Assembly: GCA_019614645.1 (NCBI GenBank)
Contig: JABWDB010000008.1
Span: 868,001-932,000 of the forward strand
Origin: Stratiolaelaps scimitus
Taxonomy: Eukaryota > Arthropoda > Arachnida > Mesostigmata > Laelapidae
Length of the DNA: 64,000 bases
Reading direction: 5' to 3'
This document shows, piece by piece, positions 25,301 through 37,136 of the stretch (the stretch's first letter is position 1; the number at the start of each line of letters is the position of its first letter). A model generated the notes under the pieces. It was not told the DNA's origin and made no database searches. It worked only from the letters and a program-made list of their open reading frames with translations. The position numbers and the translations under genes were made by a program.

Positions 25301-26250
25301 TACACAGCAAACTCCATAGAACGACCGCGTTCCCCTGGCAATCAACTTGCTGTCAACGGACCTCGCATCGGGTCAACTCTTCGCCAGCAATGTGGGTGAT
25401 GACGTCTCAGCCGAGCTCTCCCAAGCACGCACCCTAGACCAGCAGTCCATAGCGGCAAAGTGGACGTGCCAACCGAACGGGAGGATTCGTGTCCCGTCGC
25501 GCTCGTAGTTCGCCGAACCAGCGCACCATATTCGGCAAGGTGGCGCTCCAGGAGTCACTTGCTGCTCGCGATTGAAAAAAGGAAGTAGGACAAAGGGTGG
25601 CGACAGGAGACGGCTCCAAGGTCCGTCCTGACCATCAGCCGCAGGCGCCACCACCCCCGCAGCAGCGGCGATGATGCCGGTGGCTGCAACAGGACCAACG
25701 CCACGTAGATCCACAAGATAAGAGCAGTCAGCCGGCGCGGCCTAGCAGGACCAGCCGTCGTGAGGAGCTCAACCGGTGTCCTGCCCACCAGGAAGTGGAT
25801 GAGCCACCGACCGGGCGAACGGGGCGGGCTAAGAAGACCTGTCCTATAGAACCTGTGCTAGAGTGAAGCTGATACGACAGCGCGGGCTAACGAAGGGCGA
25901 CGAGGGGTGCGTAGAGGATAGGAGGTCGTATGAACGAGGGAAGGAAATACGCATGAGACGTCCCACGCGAGCGACTACCCGACGTTTCACGGTGCGGGAA
26001 GACCAATACTGGGCGGAGTTCTTCCGCTCTCGTGGTACCTTCGTCGGTCGCAAGGACGGCGAGAGAACACTGATCACAACGAAGTAGACAACGAGAAGTG
26101 CTCGACAACTCAACCCATCCTGTGCAGGGCGCGCGCGCACACTGTATTCTAGTGAGCACGTCGTACAGTGTACTGTCGGATCGCGCCGGATCGCGTCGAC
26201 ACACCGGGGTCACCCCCGCCTGAATCGACCTGGGTGGTGTATTCTGCTAG
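25301..26250. other. GC-rich island, stop-poor, possible decayed coding DNA
   Basis: Plus strand 25318-25512 is open without a Met (LAINLLSTDLASGQLFASN), joined by apparent frameshift to open DNA upstream. The minus frame 25714-25373 and plus frame 25863-26087 are also open. The composition contrasts with the flanks. No motif names a family; a mobile-element remnant or promoter are both possible. Confidence 0.25.
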
Positions 26251-28015
26251 GGAGGCAGACGGTAGCAGGTCTACGAGATGTACCGATGTGTGCAGTACCT
26301 ATCCATATGGGTGTTGCATTTTCCTAACCTGATATCCTGCTGGTAGTGCTTATGCCCAGGGTTTCTACTTGTACCACGACTACTGCTGCCGCGATGAGGC
26401 GGCTGATATAGATACGCCTGACCCAATACACGACGATATCGAACTGAGTTTCTACTTTGACAACGTTGTTGGATGAACATATATATATATATATATATAG
26501 TTCGTTGGTATCACATTACATAATTAGAGTGGCTGTCGTTGTTATTGTCAAAGATCGGCTGGGAGAGAGAGTACGCAGATGGCGAAGTGTGGTATATATA
26601 TTCGTACAATGTATACTAATCAACAGAGCCTGTATGGAGGTCATATCCAGCAATCATTCAGACTATGGTGAATGCGATACACACAAAGCAAATCTATTGC
26701 ACAGATATGAAACAGGTGTTGCAGTCACAGTACGATCGATATCGATCTCAATCAAGCACGAAGCTCAATGTCAGTTCCCGAAAAGGGATAAAATGTGAAG
26801 TTTAACAAGAACTAAACTCCAACTGATTATTATTATATGCCAACATAAAATAAATCTAGATAAAGCCGCCATGGATGTACACGAGATCATAAGGTGTCTC
26901 GTGTAATTCTACAAAATATAAAGTGACATACTTAGTTATGAACAATACCAAATTATAGACAGCTTAGGAGCATAAAAATATTAAAGACTTATTGTGCACC
27001 GACCTACCCTTGTACAGTATCTAGTGCACAAACACGCCACTAATAAAATCGATTTTGAAATAAGCTAAACGCCCGATACCTACGCCCGAGCTTCGTTCCA
27101 CTCTACTTACAGACCCCTGTGACATCAGCGATTCAATCCATATATATATATATATATATATATATCAATCGAATGCCATATATCTTGTGTTTGTATCATT
27201 TCACAGTATTTTTTTCACGTATCCAGGTAAAACTGTCTCTCATTCCTCCCGGTAGCATTACCTCCTCCCTGGTCTCCACCTCTTCAAGTCGCTGCTTTGC
27301 CACCGTGAGTTATGAGACTTTGGCGCCGGCAGGGACCACCTCGTCAATGCTTCAACTACAACCGGGCTTGTTCCCTTTCTGCGATGCTGGTAGCATCGTG
27401 GCAGTGGGGTCGTTCGTACTTCTCTTTACTGCATCATTTTATACAGAATAGTTACATACATACGGCGCAACGCTGGCGCGTTAAAATCTGCTCCATACAA
27501 ATGTATCTCTGCTGTTTTTTCTTCTCTCTCTCTCGCTCTCTCTTTTCCTTGACAATGCTTTTCGCTTACAAGCACCGACAAAGCAATTTTGCCAATTGAA
27601 TTTTTGAGTGTCCCGGCGAGTCAAGACGCCGGCAGCTAAACGGCTTGGCTCTCGCTGCGGCCGAGACAAAAACCCCCCGGTCGCGAGCTTTGTGTCCAGC
27701 TTTCGTGCCGAGAACGCTGCGTCGCTGGCTTAACCGCCCCGATACGTGCTTCAGCAGGAGCATTGAGGAGCGCGACCCGTTCTGAGGGCTGTTTTCCTCG
27801 CCCTCTAGCGACCCTCTGCCTCATCCCACGATAGGAGTCCCGCTGGGGGCCCAATGCTTTTCAATGCTTCATTTTTAAGCGGCAGTCGACGGATCCTACT
27901 GACAGCTCGACCGGGACCCTGGCCACCGCCGCCGCCGCCGTCACCGATGCTGCCGCAGCGCAATGAAGAAAAGCGAACTGCAGTGGCGGACGTAGCCTTC
28001 TGACATTGTGGTGGT
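26251..28015. other. No gene seen
   Basis: AT-rich to 27.2 kb with (AT)n at 26479-26498 and 27140-27166, then a GC-rich tract from 27.6 kb with no convincing exon. Confidence 0.45.
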
Positions 28016-28282
28016 ATGTTTATCCTGACGCGCGTGCACGCAAACGCCAACCTCAGACCAAACGACTTCGGATGTCGGCGGCTGCAGCAGCGGACGGCGG
28101 ATCGCAGCCGTCAGCCCAAAGCTGAAGTCCGCGGCGTCTGCGTGACAAAGCTTCAGATTCGGGTAAACGGTGGCACTCGTAGACAGACAGAGGTGACCGG
28201 TTGCATCGCCGGCGCGTCAGTTTCACGAGAGACGACGGCGTACGTCAAAAAGAACAAGTCCGCAAAGTTGAAGTCGGCATGA
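28016..28282 (+). CDS. Small basic open frame, 88 codons, unrecognised
   Basis: ATG 28016 to TGA 28282, rich in Arg and Lys (for example AYVKKNKSAKLKSA at the end). Roughly two thirds of third positions are G or C. It lies in a GC-rich tract (27.6-28.3 kb) that is also open on the other strand, so chance is a serious alternative. Confidence 0.18.
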   Translation: MFILTRVHANANLRPNDFGCRRLQQRTADRSRQPKAEVRGVCVTKLQIRVNGGTRRQTEVTGCIAGASVSRETTAYVKKNKSAKLKSA

Positions 28283-28476
28283 GTGCATGCGCTGACGCGA
28301 TCGCTACCGAACGAAGCGAGTTAAATATGAACGAGGAGATGTGTCATTGAGGTTTGAGGAGGTTCACGCAGATCGGATGTGGCGTCTGTCGTTTATGAAC
28401 ATATGATTTGACATTGATGATGGTAAGGCGAGTAGACGAAATCAAGCCCCAACGGACGGGCCGACGGTACAAGCAT

Positions 28477-28527
28477 AATAATAATAATAGTAATAATAAT
28501 TATAATAATTATTATTATTATTATTAC
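28477..28527. repeat. (TAA)n/(ATT)n microsatellite
   Basis: TAA units switching to ATT units, forming a weak inverted repeat just outside the 28.55-kb SINE-like copy. Confidence 0.9.
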
Positions 28528-28546
28528 GAAACACGAACCTGACTAA

Positions 28547-28705
28547 AAAGTAAATTTTCCGGGTTGATTCTGAGGCAACATTTGATGTCGACGATACTGC
28601 TTCATAAGACGGATCCTTTCCAATGCAAATGTGCAACTCATTGGATCAAATCCATGTGTGCACTTACATGGCTCCTCCGGATGCACCACGCCACCGGGCT
28701 CGACC
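28547..28705 (-). mobile_element. tRNA-derived SINE-like element, intact ends, 15-bp TSD
   Basis: A 159-bp insertion flanked by a perfect direct repeat CACGAACCTGACTAA (28532-28546 and 28706-28720). On the minus strand it begins GTCGAGCCCGGTGGCGTGG (box A-like) and carries a degenerate box B (GGATTTGATCC) near 28643-28653. It then has the shared body and ends ...CAACCCGGAAAATTTACTTT. An (ATT)n/(TAA)n tract lies just outside at 28477-28527. This is the reference copy of the family described here. Confidence 0.8.
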
Positions 28706-28920
28706 CACGAACCTGACTAACCAGACCGAATCGGAGAGAGGCCGAAGGTCGAATAATGAGACTATGTCAGAAGAAACAGAAAATCATACACTAATTCACA
28801 AAAGTCCTGTTGGGTCAGCAGTGGAGATGATTAGATTCGACCATGTTTCACGTACATGTTATTGATGTGAAACAATCATGTCAGATGTCTGGTCTCAGAG
28901 TGAACCTCAAGCATAATTTG

Positions 28921-28981
28921 TGGGATACCCGAGTGGTTGGTTATAGGGCATCTTATCGGGAGCACTTTCGGGGTCGAACGC
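28921..28981 (+). repeat. tRNA-Leu/Ser-like relic
   Basis: GGGATACCCGAGTGGTTGG resembles the D-arm start of class II tRNAs, and TTTCGGGGTCGAACGC sits where a T arm would be. The stems do not close, so it is treated as a decayed tRNA or SINE head. Confidence 0.25.
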
Positions 28982-29606
28982 TATTAAAATCAGTTCATAA
29001 CCTTCCGTCTGTGTTTTAATAAATGTATTAGGCTCCACGGCACGCTAGACAAAACATAACGAAACCAGCTGGACGACCCGTGACCTATACGACGCACACT
29101 GAGACGTTTATAATCATGCACGTAAGCTTGGAATAATAGGGCCACTAACAGCACGTAAACGATAAGGCAATCATTTGTTCAAATAGGATCCATGTTTAGA
29201 GAAGATCACTTCCGAGCTAGTCTTTCTCGAAAGTCGACTATCAGACCCATACACACAATCTACAAGAAAGCGATGTAGAAAAGATCTGAATCTTGATTCA
29301 AACTTGGGCATATCCGAGCAGGTCTCTTTGAAAGCCCGGTCTGCTTCACCGCTATGTTCTTATGCTTAGTCGTGTGTAACCAAGGATTACATGTACATTA
29401 AGCACAACGCGTGTGAAGATTCATATGCAGCAGACTCTGTATGGGATTCGCTTATTTGTTTTACGAATGATGGGTCTGCAATATATTGTAGGGGACGACC
29501 CGTTTTCTCCTTTATTCAAAATAATTTAGTAATCGCAACTGATACAGATGAGCATACACACAATATATCATTTTTCCATATATATATATATCTATATATA
29601 TATATA

Positions 29607-29616
29607 TTTGCAAAGG

Positions 29617-29650
<34 letters not shown>

Positions 29651-29660
29651 CCTTTGCAAA
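29607..29660. repeat. Perfect 54-bp palindrome with (AT)13 centre
   Basis: The arm TTTGCAAAGGATTT is followed by (AT)13 and the exact reverse complement AAATCCTTTGCAAA. The whole sequence equals its own reverse complement. An impure (TA)n tract abuts on the left (29579-29606). Confidence 0.9.
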
Positions 29661-29943
29661 CATTCAGGTTAGGCATAGTGTTTTTGCCTACGTGGACTTC
29701 AGCAGGTTCCCGCTACCGATACCTTCAATTTCCAGTGCAATCTTGTCCAGCCATTATCGTCGACAGCGTTACCCACTCTATTCGACCGGTTCAAAACAGC
29801 AACAAGTGCACATCCCTCTAGTGTTAACAGCGCAGACCGATCTGCCGCGTCGATTTAACACCACCGAAAACAGAAACAGGCTCGAAGGACATTCCGTTCG
29901 GCAGCTATCGAGGCCAACATTTGAATATGTGAGTTGAATATCT

Positions 29944-30034
29944 ATCCAGCGATCGAATGGGGTTCGAACCTGCGAACGCTCCGCGAACTATGGCCGTACA
30001 CTGTGCAGTCGCTAGCGACCACCATACGGCACTT
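29944..30034 (-). repeat. tRNA-like SINE head, family 2
   Basis: The minus strand carries a perfect box B (GGTTCGAACCCC, about 29959-29970) preceded at tRNA-like distance by GGTGGTCGCTAGCGACTGC, a box A-like stretch. The arms do not fold into a canonical cloverleaf, so it is not called a tRNA gene. Confidence 0.4.
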
Positions 30035-31744
30035 AGTCAACGAAAAGTTTCCCCTGGAAGTCATTGTAAAGCATTCCGTTTGTTAGCTATTTGTCGCGGC
30101 AACTTTTAAATGTCACTCACACACCCACCCGGCTGAACAAGGCTGAACAGCCGCCCGAGCAGTTGCTTTCCACAGGCGCATTTAGGGAAGGTCACAGATC
30201 CGATAAACGGCAGACGCACGCCTCGGGGCAAAAGAGTAAGTGGCGCCAGCAGCAGTCAACGTGTAACTGTTACAGCTTAGATGGACAACTTAGTAAAAAG
30301 GAGCATCAATACGGACAAAAGAAGCCGGCAGCTGCCATTTCACTGCACTGGTCCCGACCCCAGATCGCTTGAGGCATACGAGTGAGCGTTCTGTCGCCCC
30401 TCGAAACCCGGAAAGGCTTCCTTGAGGCTGGGTGTCGCATGGCGAGTGATACAATTCGATATCGGTCAGATTCAGTGCATATACTCAGTTTAATCTGACA
30501 CAGACACAAACACAACAAGAACCACTATGGGAACAATTCGATATAGTTTGGGTCCGATCGAAATTTGAATATATATGTTCTACATAGTTCTCTAGTGATA
30601 AACGAAGATGAATTTTGCATGAGAACTACCTTGTGTCAGTTCGTGTACGAGCTAACCAGGGTGCAGATGGATGATTTAATCAGAAACGTCTGACTTATAA
30701 TAATAATAATAATAATAATATTATACAACAACAGTAATAATCATGAGCATGGAGCTTCTCTCGCACATCTGACTGTGTCCATCAGGTCACTTTCATCAAT
30801 CTTCTCATTACGGCAAAAACTGAAATTGCCGCCTATACAGCTGCACAGAGCACACGGCCATCGTGTATCGAAGTATGCTCTTCCATATGCCGTGTTACGA
30901 AATGCTGCTCCAAGGGCCGGAATCATCCTTGTTAATGCCGCAGCTCCCGCAGCGGTGGGCGCGCGATTTCGCCCGATCTCGAGCGTACGGAGCGTATTTA
31001 GCACCTTGCCTTGTCGGCCCACACACGTAAACATTTTTACAGACAATTAACGAGAGACGATCGCGTTTGATGACAATGAAAGAGCTGAATTGCTGCTCTC
31101 AAAAAAAAAACGTCCACCGATTAATTACTCAACTCTCTTGCTCATCTAACGGTCGGCCTGCCCTCGTAAACGGCGCTAGTACAATATTTATGGTGCGTGC
31201 GGAAACATCATTTGGGATCTTGGCCTGGGGCGGTGCTCTGTTTTTCTGCGATTTTTTGTTGTTGTTGTTGTTGCTGTGATCGCCGCCGCCGCCGCATTCA
31301 ATTGCGTACGACTGACTACGACGTCCCGTCTGTCCACCAGCTGATTATCTGCGGCTGCCCAGTCGACCGCTGCGTGATGATAAAGTGATGCTCAAGTAAC
31401 CACCAAAGTGATGTCGTGCCGCTCCACGCATTGCGTGGGTCGGCAGCCCGTCGCCGCGATTGAGCTTTGAATCTGTTAGTTAGCAGTTTGGTTTGGCGGC
31501 AGCAAATCGGTGTGCGCGCGTATATGTGCGGGTGTCTTGTTGAGACAGGAGGACGCCGCAGTGAACAGCGGCAGCGGTGACGACACGTCGAGACCACGCC
31601 GTTAGCCCGTCATGGCTAAACGATCAATTTGAGGGATGGTCTCAGATATATTGTTTTGGTGCACTTTCTGTTCCTGGTGCTTCTCGGTTAACACACTCGC
31701 AAGTATAACGACTCCTGCTGCTGCTGCTGCTCGTACGGTTCGTA

Positions 31745-31838
31745 TAAGGCCGATGCGGGATTCGAATTAAAGGATCGACGGCTCAGGAGTCGACATCCTA
31801 CCATTGTGCGATTCCGCTCGACAACGGCGAGGCACCGA
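31745..31838 (-). repeat. Degenerate tRNA-like sequence, possibly SINE family 2
   Basis: Minus strand GTGCCTCGCCGTTGTCGAGCG (box A-like) with a TCGAC...GTCGA anticodon-stem-like hairpin and a box B-like ATTCGAATCCCGC. The order of landmarks resembles the 29.95-kb copy. There is no proper acceptor stem, so it is a relic, not a gene. Confidence 0.35.
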
Positions 31839-33836
31839 TTTCTGCATCTGCTACGTCATATAACTATCAGAAGCGTTAGGGGATAGAAAATATTTCGAGT
31901 GGATGTACAATGCAATTTTATACCATTGCTGAGTCATTTGAAGAATACAGTTACACAAAAACTGAAGTATGTCCGCTCATCTGGCCCTCCAATGGATACA
32001 GATGGCCGATTTCGATTGACTAACTACGGAAATTGTGCTTAAACGTCCTGCTTCTGAGTTTCGCTATCTGGGTTGCGTTACCCGGCACGACATTGAATCA
32101 GTTAGGCAGAGTAACTGTTTATTAGCGAATTAATAAATAATCATAACATCAAATTACTGTTTAGTATAGTCGAATATACATATATATACCCACCCATATA
32201 GATGAGTTCTATTAAAGTTTATCCTACAAAGATACACACCCGTCAGTCGTGACAGGCCCAACAGGGTCCTGCATAAGACACCTTGTACAGCAAAATCATC
32301 ATCATATTATACATCACGTTTTTTTTATTTTCTCATATAATAATAATAATATAATAATAATACACAGGACAACAAGCCTTTTTAAAATGATTCAATCGTT
32401 TAATATCCACATAGATCGAATTGGAAAAATAGCTAAATCATGAAGTTCCATTATTTATCAAAAACGCCGCCTGTGAAACTGACAGCTGGCCCTATTGAAA
32501 ATAAGCTGAAGGTCGATTTCTAGTCCGTGTTGCTTTACCGCAATTCCATTTGCTGTTTGAGATGCATTTTAAACGCCCAAAGCGTCCTACGAAAGTCTGC
32601 CACGAATGAGGTGCCAGCACATGAATGCTTAGGGGCGTTTGCAGAGATACATCATAAGCTCACGCGGAGACGTTATAAACTCACGGTCCAGGCACCGGAT
32701 CTCGCTTCTGCTCTTTTCAACCGAAAAGAATAGACCCAAATAGAATAACAGATCGAATCCGACTTCGGAGATCAGCAGCAACACAACAGAGCTCTGTCGA
32801 GTTTTCAAAGCGCACACAAACTCAACGTACGCAGCTCGGATGAGCAGAACCATCGAATCAGCTTGATTTACGGCGGCCACGCCACGTGTAAGGTAAAAAC
32901 GGTGAAGGTTTATTGGTGATAATTAGAGAAAGTGCAATTTTCGCAATGCTTACGTTCTCGTCGATGTTCTAATCATTTTGTTCGCTGTGTACCAGCATTA
33001 TTTTCGTCCCTACATCCAGTCTCGCCGGTTGGCGCTGTGAGACACAGTTCGCAGCTCAGGTTGCTGGCAGTCAGATCGGCACGGTTACCGCTGCGCAGAG
33101 ACGTTTTTAGGCCTCGATCGGGGGTCTCGACGCGTAGAGTAGATGCTACATGAAAATACATGGAATCACAACCAGTGCCACAAAAGCACTATACACAATT
33201 GCCAATTGCCATGTTGCCTATTGAAACAAAGAAGCCGAAACCACGAAGACCAGAGAGCGACCTATAATATTCGAATACAATAACTAGAGTTGATAGCCCC
33301 CTTTATTATGTATAATCTCATATTTCATAATACTAAATAGTAATTATGTTCTGCGACGTCTTCGGTAATACAGCGAAACACAGCGTGTGTGCTAGAAAAA
33401 CGAACGTCGATTACTTGATTACATTATAATCCCTTCTTCTTATTATTAGTATTATCCGCTAATCGCACAACTACGGTACCCCCTGTGACAACGGCCGAAA
33501 CACAGCGAACGACGAACGCGACAACGAATCAAGCACAGACTGAGGCGCGCAGTGTCGAAGCGTCGGTTTGAGGGTGAAAGCCGCCAACGAGATTATGTAC
33601 GAGCTACATCGATTCATTAGGCCTTGGCGAGTGCTTGTATATATATATATATATATATATATGTGCGTGTGTGTGTATGTATATTGTATTTCCCCAGATC
33701 TCTTTTGTCTGTTGTTTCCGTTTATTTGTTATTATGAACCGTCCCCTGCGGATTAAAACATAGTCAGTCCTATTTCTTATGCTAATCCTGTTTTGTCTGG
33801 GTCTTTTGTGCAGCTTTCGCCCTAAAGCTCTAACAT

Positions 33837-33860
33837 TCTCTCTCTCTCTCTCTCTCTCTC
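33837..33860. repeat. (TC)12 microsatellite
   Basis: Pure TC tract; a (TA)12 tract lies close by at 33638-33662. Confidence 0.95.
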
Positions 33861-34481
33861 GGTGTGCGGTGTGTTTGTGTAACCACGCAAGCTTCGCTAC
33901 GAGCTATTCACTTAGTCGAATACAGGCGAATGGGTACGGGGGACAGATGCAGTCGGTGTTCCGGAAGCATCCGCCATTTCTAAGTAGGCGCGCTGGACCA
34001 TGTGAAATGGATCGTGTTGAGTCAGCTCAGCTCAACCTGGTTCGGCCTTGTCGTCGACTGGCCTCGCCATGTATGAGCTTACCTCAGATATTCCCTACGT
34101 GTCTCGTCACGCTTAAGTTGTTTTCGGCAAGAACCTTTCGAGCAGTTTCTGTAGCCGATTTCACGGAATATGTTGGTATTAGATTTTCGTATTTCCAAGA
34201 ATACAGTCTACACCATTAAATGTGTTACATTTAGATAGAAAAAAAATACGTCGCGAGTCTTAACTCATAGCAAATATTAGCCTACGCGTCCAGGAAGTGT
34301 ACGTGGGTAACGGGTCGGTTGGAGACTATCTCAGCTTAGTTCCTTCTCGGGTATATATCTCGTAAATGCACCATACGTGATGTTTCTGAGAAATCTCATA
34401 TGCTGTACCAACGGTTCTAAGTTGAGTGTGAGCCTGTCGCTGTATTCGTCATGATGGCTAGAAACCTCTTGATTAAGTCAA

Positions 34482-34483
<2 letters not shown>

Positions 34484-34565
<82 letters not shown>
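34484..34565. repeat. Longest (AT)n microsatellite, about 82 nt
   Basis: Near-pure alternating AT with a single C interruption at 34545. Confidence 0.95.
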
Positions 34566-35498
34566 GGGCAAAACACACAGATCAATACCAGCAAGCAACT
34601 CGTCCACTTTGAATAATATGTGCCGTGATGCCCCCATTGTCAAATCATTAACCCATTCTAATAACTGTTATCTGCAGATCAATTTTTGCACACAAAACCA
34701 ATTTCTCAGCTAGTTGCTTTGCTCTCACTCGAATCCTATTTTTTTGTCCGGCATACGTTTATCCCAAACGCGTAGCCCGATTCCAATTTGCCTGTAAACA
34801 TCTCGAGGCCAGCATACTTCCTCCGCTTCGTATTAAATGATTAATACCAAGGGACTATTCATTGGCTGACGTAACTCCATCGAGTCACCCATCTTCCATA
34901 GACATGTTATTGCAGACATTCCCGTCTACTGGCCGTCACCTCGATCCATACAGTACCGCTGTGATTCATCGCTGTTATTTGATCACTTTCTCATTCTATT
35001 GCCACGATCCACAAAGTTAAATATAATGCATGTCATGTACTCAACTATGATCGCATCTGAATGCCTACGAGTTTCCTAACTGCTGCAGCAGCAGCAGCAG
35101 AAGAGACGGATGAAGAATTCCCGCTTCGTCAGACAAAGAGCTCCTTCTTCGACGAATGTACTCAATGTAGTTTCTCTTAATTTTTTCCGATATATTTGAC
35201 ATGAAGTCATCATATAGTCAACGAACTGTCAACCATGATGGATGAGCAGTATACGCCTCTGTAAGAGAAGCAGCTGTCTACTTAACGAAATCACCGCTTC
35301 ACGTGAACGCCGCATGTAACGCTTGCATACGTAACGTGGCCGCGAATGTCAGAGCGGTGATGGAGGGCTAAGCAACGGTTGGTATACGTGTGCTGATACC
35401 TGTGCGCTTCGGGCGGAATCGCCTCAAATTCTAACACACACACACACGCACATAGATACGCATTTAGTAAATGGTATTTTTGTGATTGTCACCCCAAG

Positions 35499-36113
35499 AT
35501 GGGACGTGGTGGAAGGAGTGGACGCTATTACCATATAAGCCACATTGGTCCTGGCCCGAGAAGGGTTACTTGTAATTCTCACAAGTACACACAAAGTACA
35601 TACGATAAGTACGTTCAAAAATACGGCCCATGTATGAATATTCGAATGTATTCATCATCGACTGCTATATACCGGCTAGCCGAGCAGCTATGCGTCCAGC
35701 TTTCTTTGGCACATCGAGCCTCCGGTCACCCCAACAATCGTACACGAGTATGCCACCCCCAGCTGTCCTCGCTGCTGTTGTTGATCGTTGATCACCATCA
35801 GAACGTTGAATTGCCATTTTCGTTGGCAAGCGCAATAATGGCCGTTTCTCATCGGGCCCGTTACTTTTACCCCCGGTTATTTCCGGGGCGGAGGATATCC
35901 TCGACCCGCTTGCCTCGCTACAAACCTACAATTGCCCGCCTCAACAACTGTCACACAAGCATCAACGCGCACGCGCACACACAAACCGCATCCCCTGAAA
36001 GCGGCTCAATGAAATGGGTGAACACTACCCCAGCGACTAATACTCACCGCCAAAGGACTAGGCCCCATCCTGCGATACGGCGAATTCCGACGGCGGGGAA
36101 GAGATGCATTTGA
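35499..36113 (+). CDS. 204-codon open frame, unrecognised
   Basis: The ATG is in good context (CAAGATGG). The product would be basic and Ser/His/Arg-rich (starts MGRGGRSGRYYHISH) with an H/T-rich stretch from CGCACGCGCACACAC DNA near 35970. There is no signal peptide, repeat or motif of a known family. Its length is above most other frames here but not beyond chance for a GC-rich tract. Confidence 0.2.
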   Translation: MGRGGRSGRYYHISHIGPGPRRVTCNSHKYTQSTYDKYVQKYGPCMNIRMYSSSTAIYRLAEQLCVQLSLAHRASGHPNNRTRVCHPQLSSLLLLIVDHHQNVELPFSLASAIMAVSHRARYFYPRLFPGRRISSTRLPRYKPTIARLNNCHTSINAHAHTQTASPESGSMKWVNTTPATNTHRQRTRPHPAIRRIPTAGKRCI

Positions 36114-36761
36114 TGGCATAGCACTATATCGTGGTAAGGGTCAGTCCGGCAAAGTCCACTAGATCTGCTCAACGCCAGCGCAGCCCACGTCTCTAACAGC
36201 AACACCGTGCCTCTGTGTGCTGCGTAGTCATAACACAATGAACATGTTTATTGAGCCATTGAGCCGTTTCATTCGTGATATGGCCGCGAGGGCAGTAGAC
36301 CGGCTCGCGAAATCAGCCATTGGCGGACTAAAGCGTGAGCGGCAGTCGTACTCCTGTTCTGAATGGACACGACGCAGACACCGAGGAGATACAAGAAGGC
36401 CGAGACGGTGGGGGTTTGGACGATATTAGTCTATCAAACCGCTTTGTCGCCGGGTTAACACGGCACATCTCGGGGGAACGTGCTGTAGGCATATGTCGTT
36501 TGGGATATATACAACACATGAACGTACGACTGTGAATGTATTTCGGCGTGTGTATATATATGTGTGTGTGTGTGCACGCATCTATATATATATATATATA
36601 TGTGTGTACGCATCTATATATAAAATAGGAAGAAGCGACCGGGAAGCGGACGGGTGGGCGTTAACGAGAGACAAGGGTGGCAGACCCTGTCAGACTCCAA
36701 AGGACGATTGCTGCCCGTGGACCGGACCTGCGCAGCCCTCATATTGTGTCATATATCTACT

Positions 36762-37136
36762 ATGATACAAACGCTGCTGCAGTTGCTGCTCATTCCGACG
36801 GGTGACTCAGCAAAAGTGGACAGCGCACTCATGTGCAGATTGAGCCTGACTCGGGCGAAAAACCGAGTGGGTTCGCAGGAATGGTGGAGATCGTGCGTTC
36901 CGCGACATCGCCGAGCGAGGGGCAGAAACTCTGGTAGCAGCATCGTCGAGTCGGATATTTGGCCCAGCTCGGAGCAACTCCACCCACGCAAGATCAAAAG
37001 GAGACTCGAACGGGCCGTGATTCTTCCTTCGTTGCTGGGAGAGAAGTCGGGACAGAGCCCGGGATGTGACGGGAGAAAATGCGACGAACTGCGATCGAGG
37101 ATTAAGGAAATGTTTGCCCAAGTCAGTTTGTCGTGA
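36762..37136 (+). CDS. 124-codon open frame in stop-poor block, unrecognised
   Basis: ATG 36762, start MIQTLLQLLLIPTGD, then a basic region and a charged C-terminus (KIKRRLERAVILPSLLGE, then CDELRSRIKEMFAQVSL) that would form amphipathic helices. Two minus-strand frames (37210-36749 and 37121-36807) are open across the same block, so real coding strand and status are uncertain. Confidence 0.22.
   Translation: MIQTLLQLLLIPTGDSAKVDSALMCRLSLTRAKNRVGSQEWWRSCVPRHRRARGRNSGSSIVESDIWPSSEQLHPRKIKRRLERAVILPSLLGEKSGQSPGCDGRKCDELRSRIKEMFAQVSLS

Larger units (their letters stand above)
30035..35498. other. No gene seen apart from repeats listed
   Basis: A stop-poor block at 30740-31600 is open on both strands (plus 30775-31050, minus 31046-30741), with GTT/GCC triplets at 31258-31295. 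The rest is AT-rich with the longest (AT)n tract. A short CAG run is at about 35084-35100. Confidence 0.4.

Noticed and set aside
29391..29937. Frames encoding Ile-Tyr repeats (also near 26457, 27119, 33568, 39000, 44594 and 48319)
   Set aside because: They are translations of (AT)n microsatellites.
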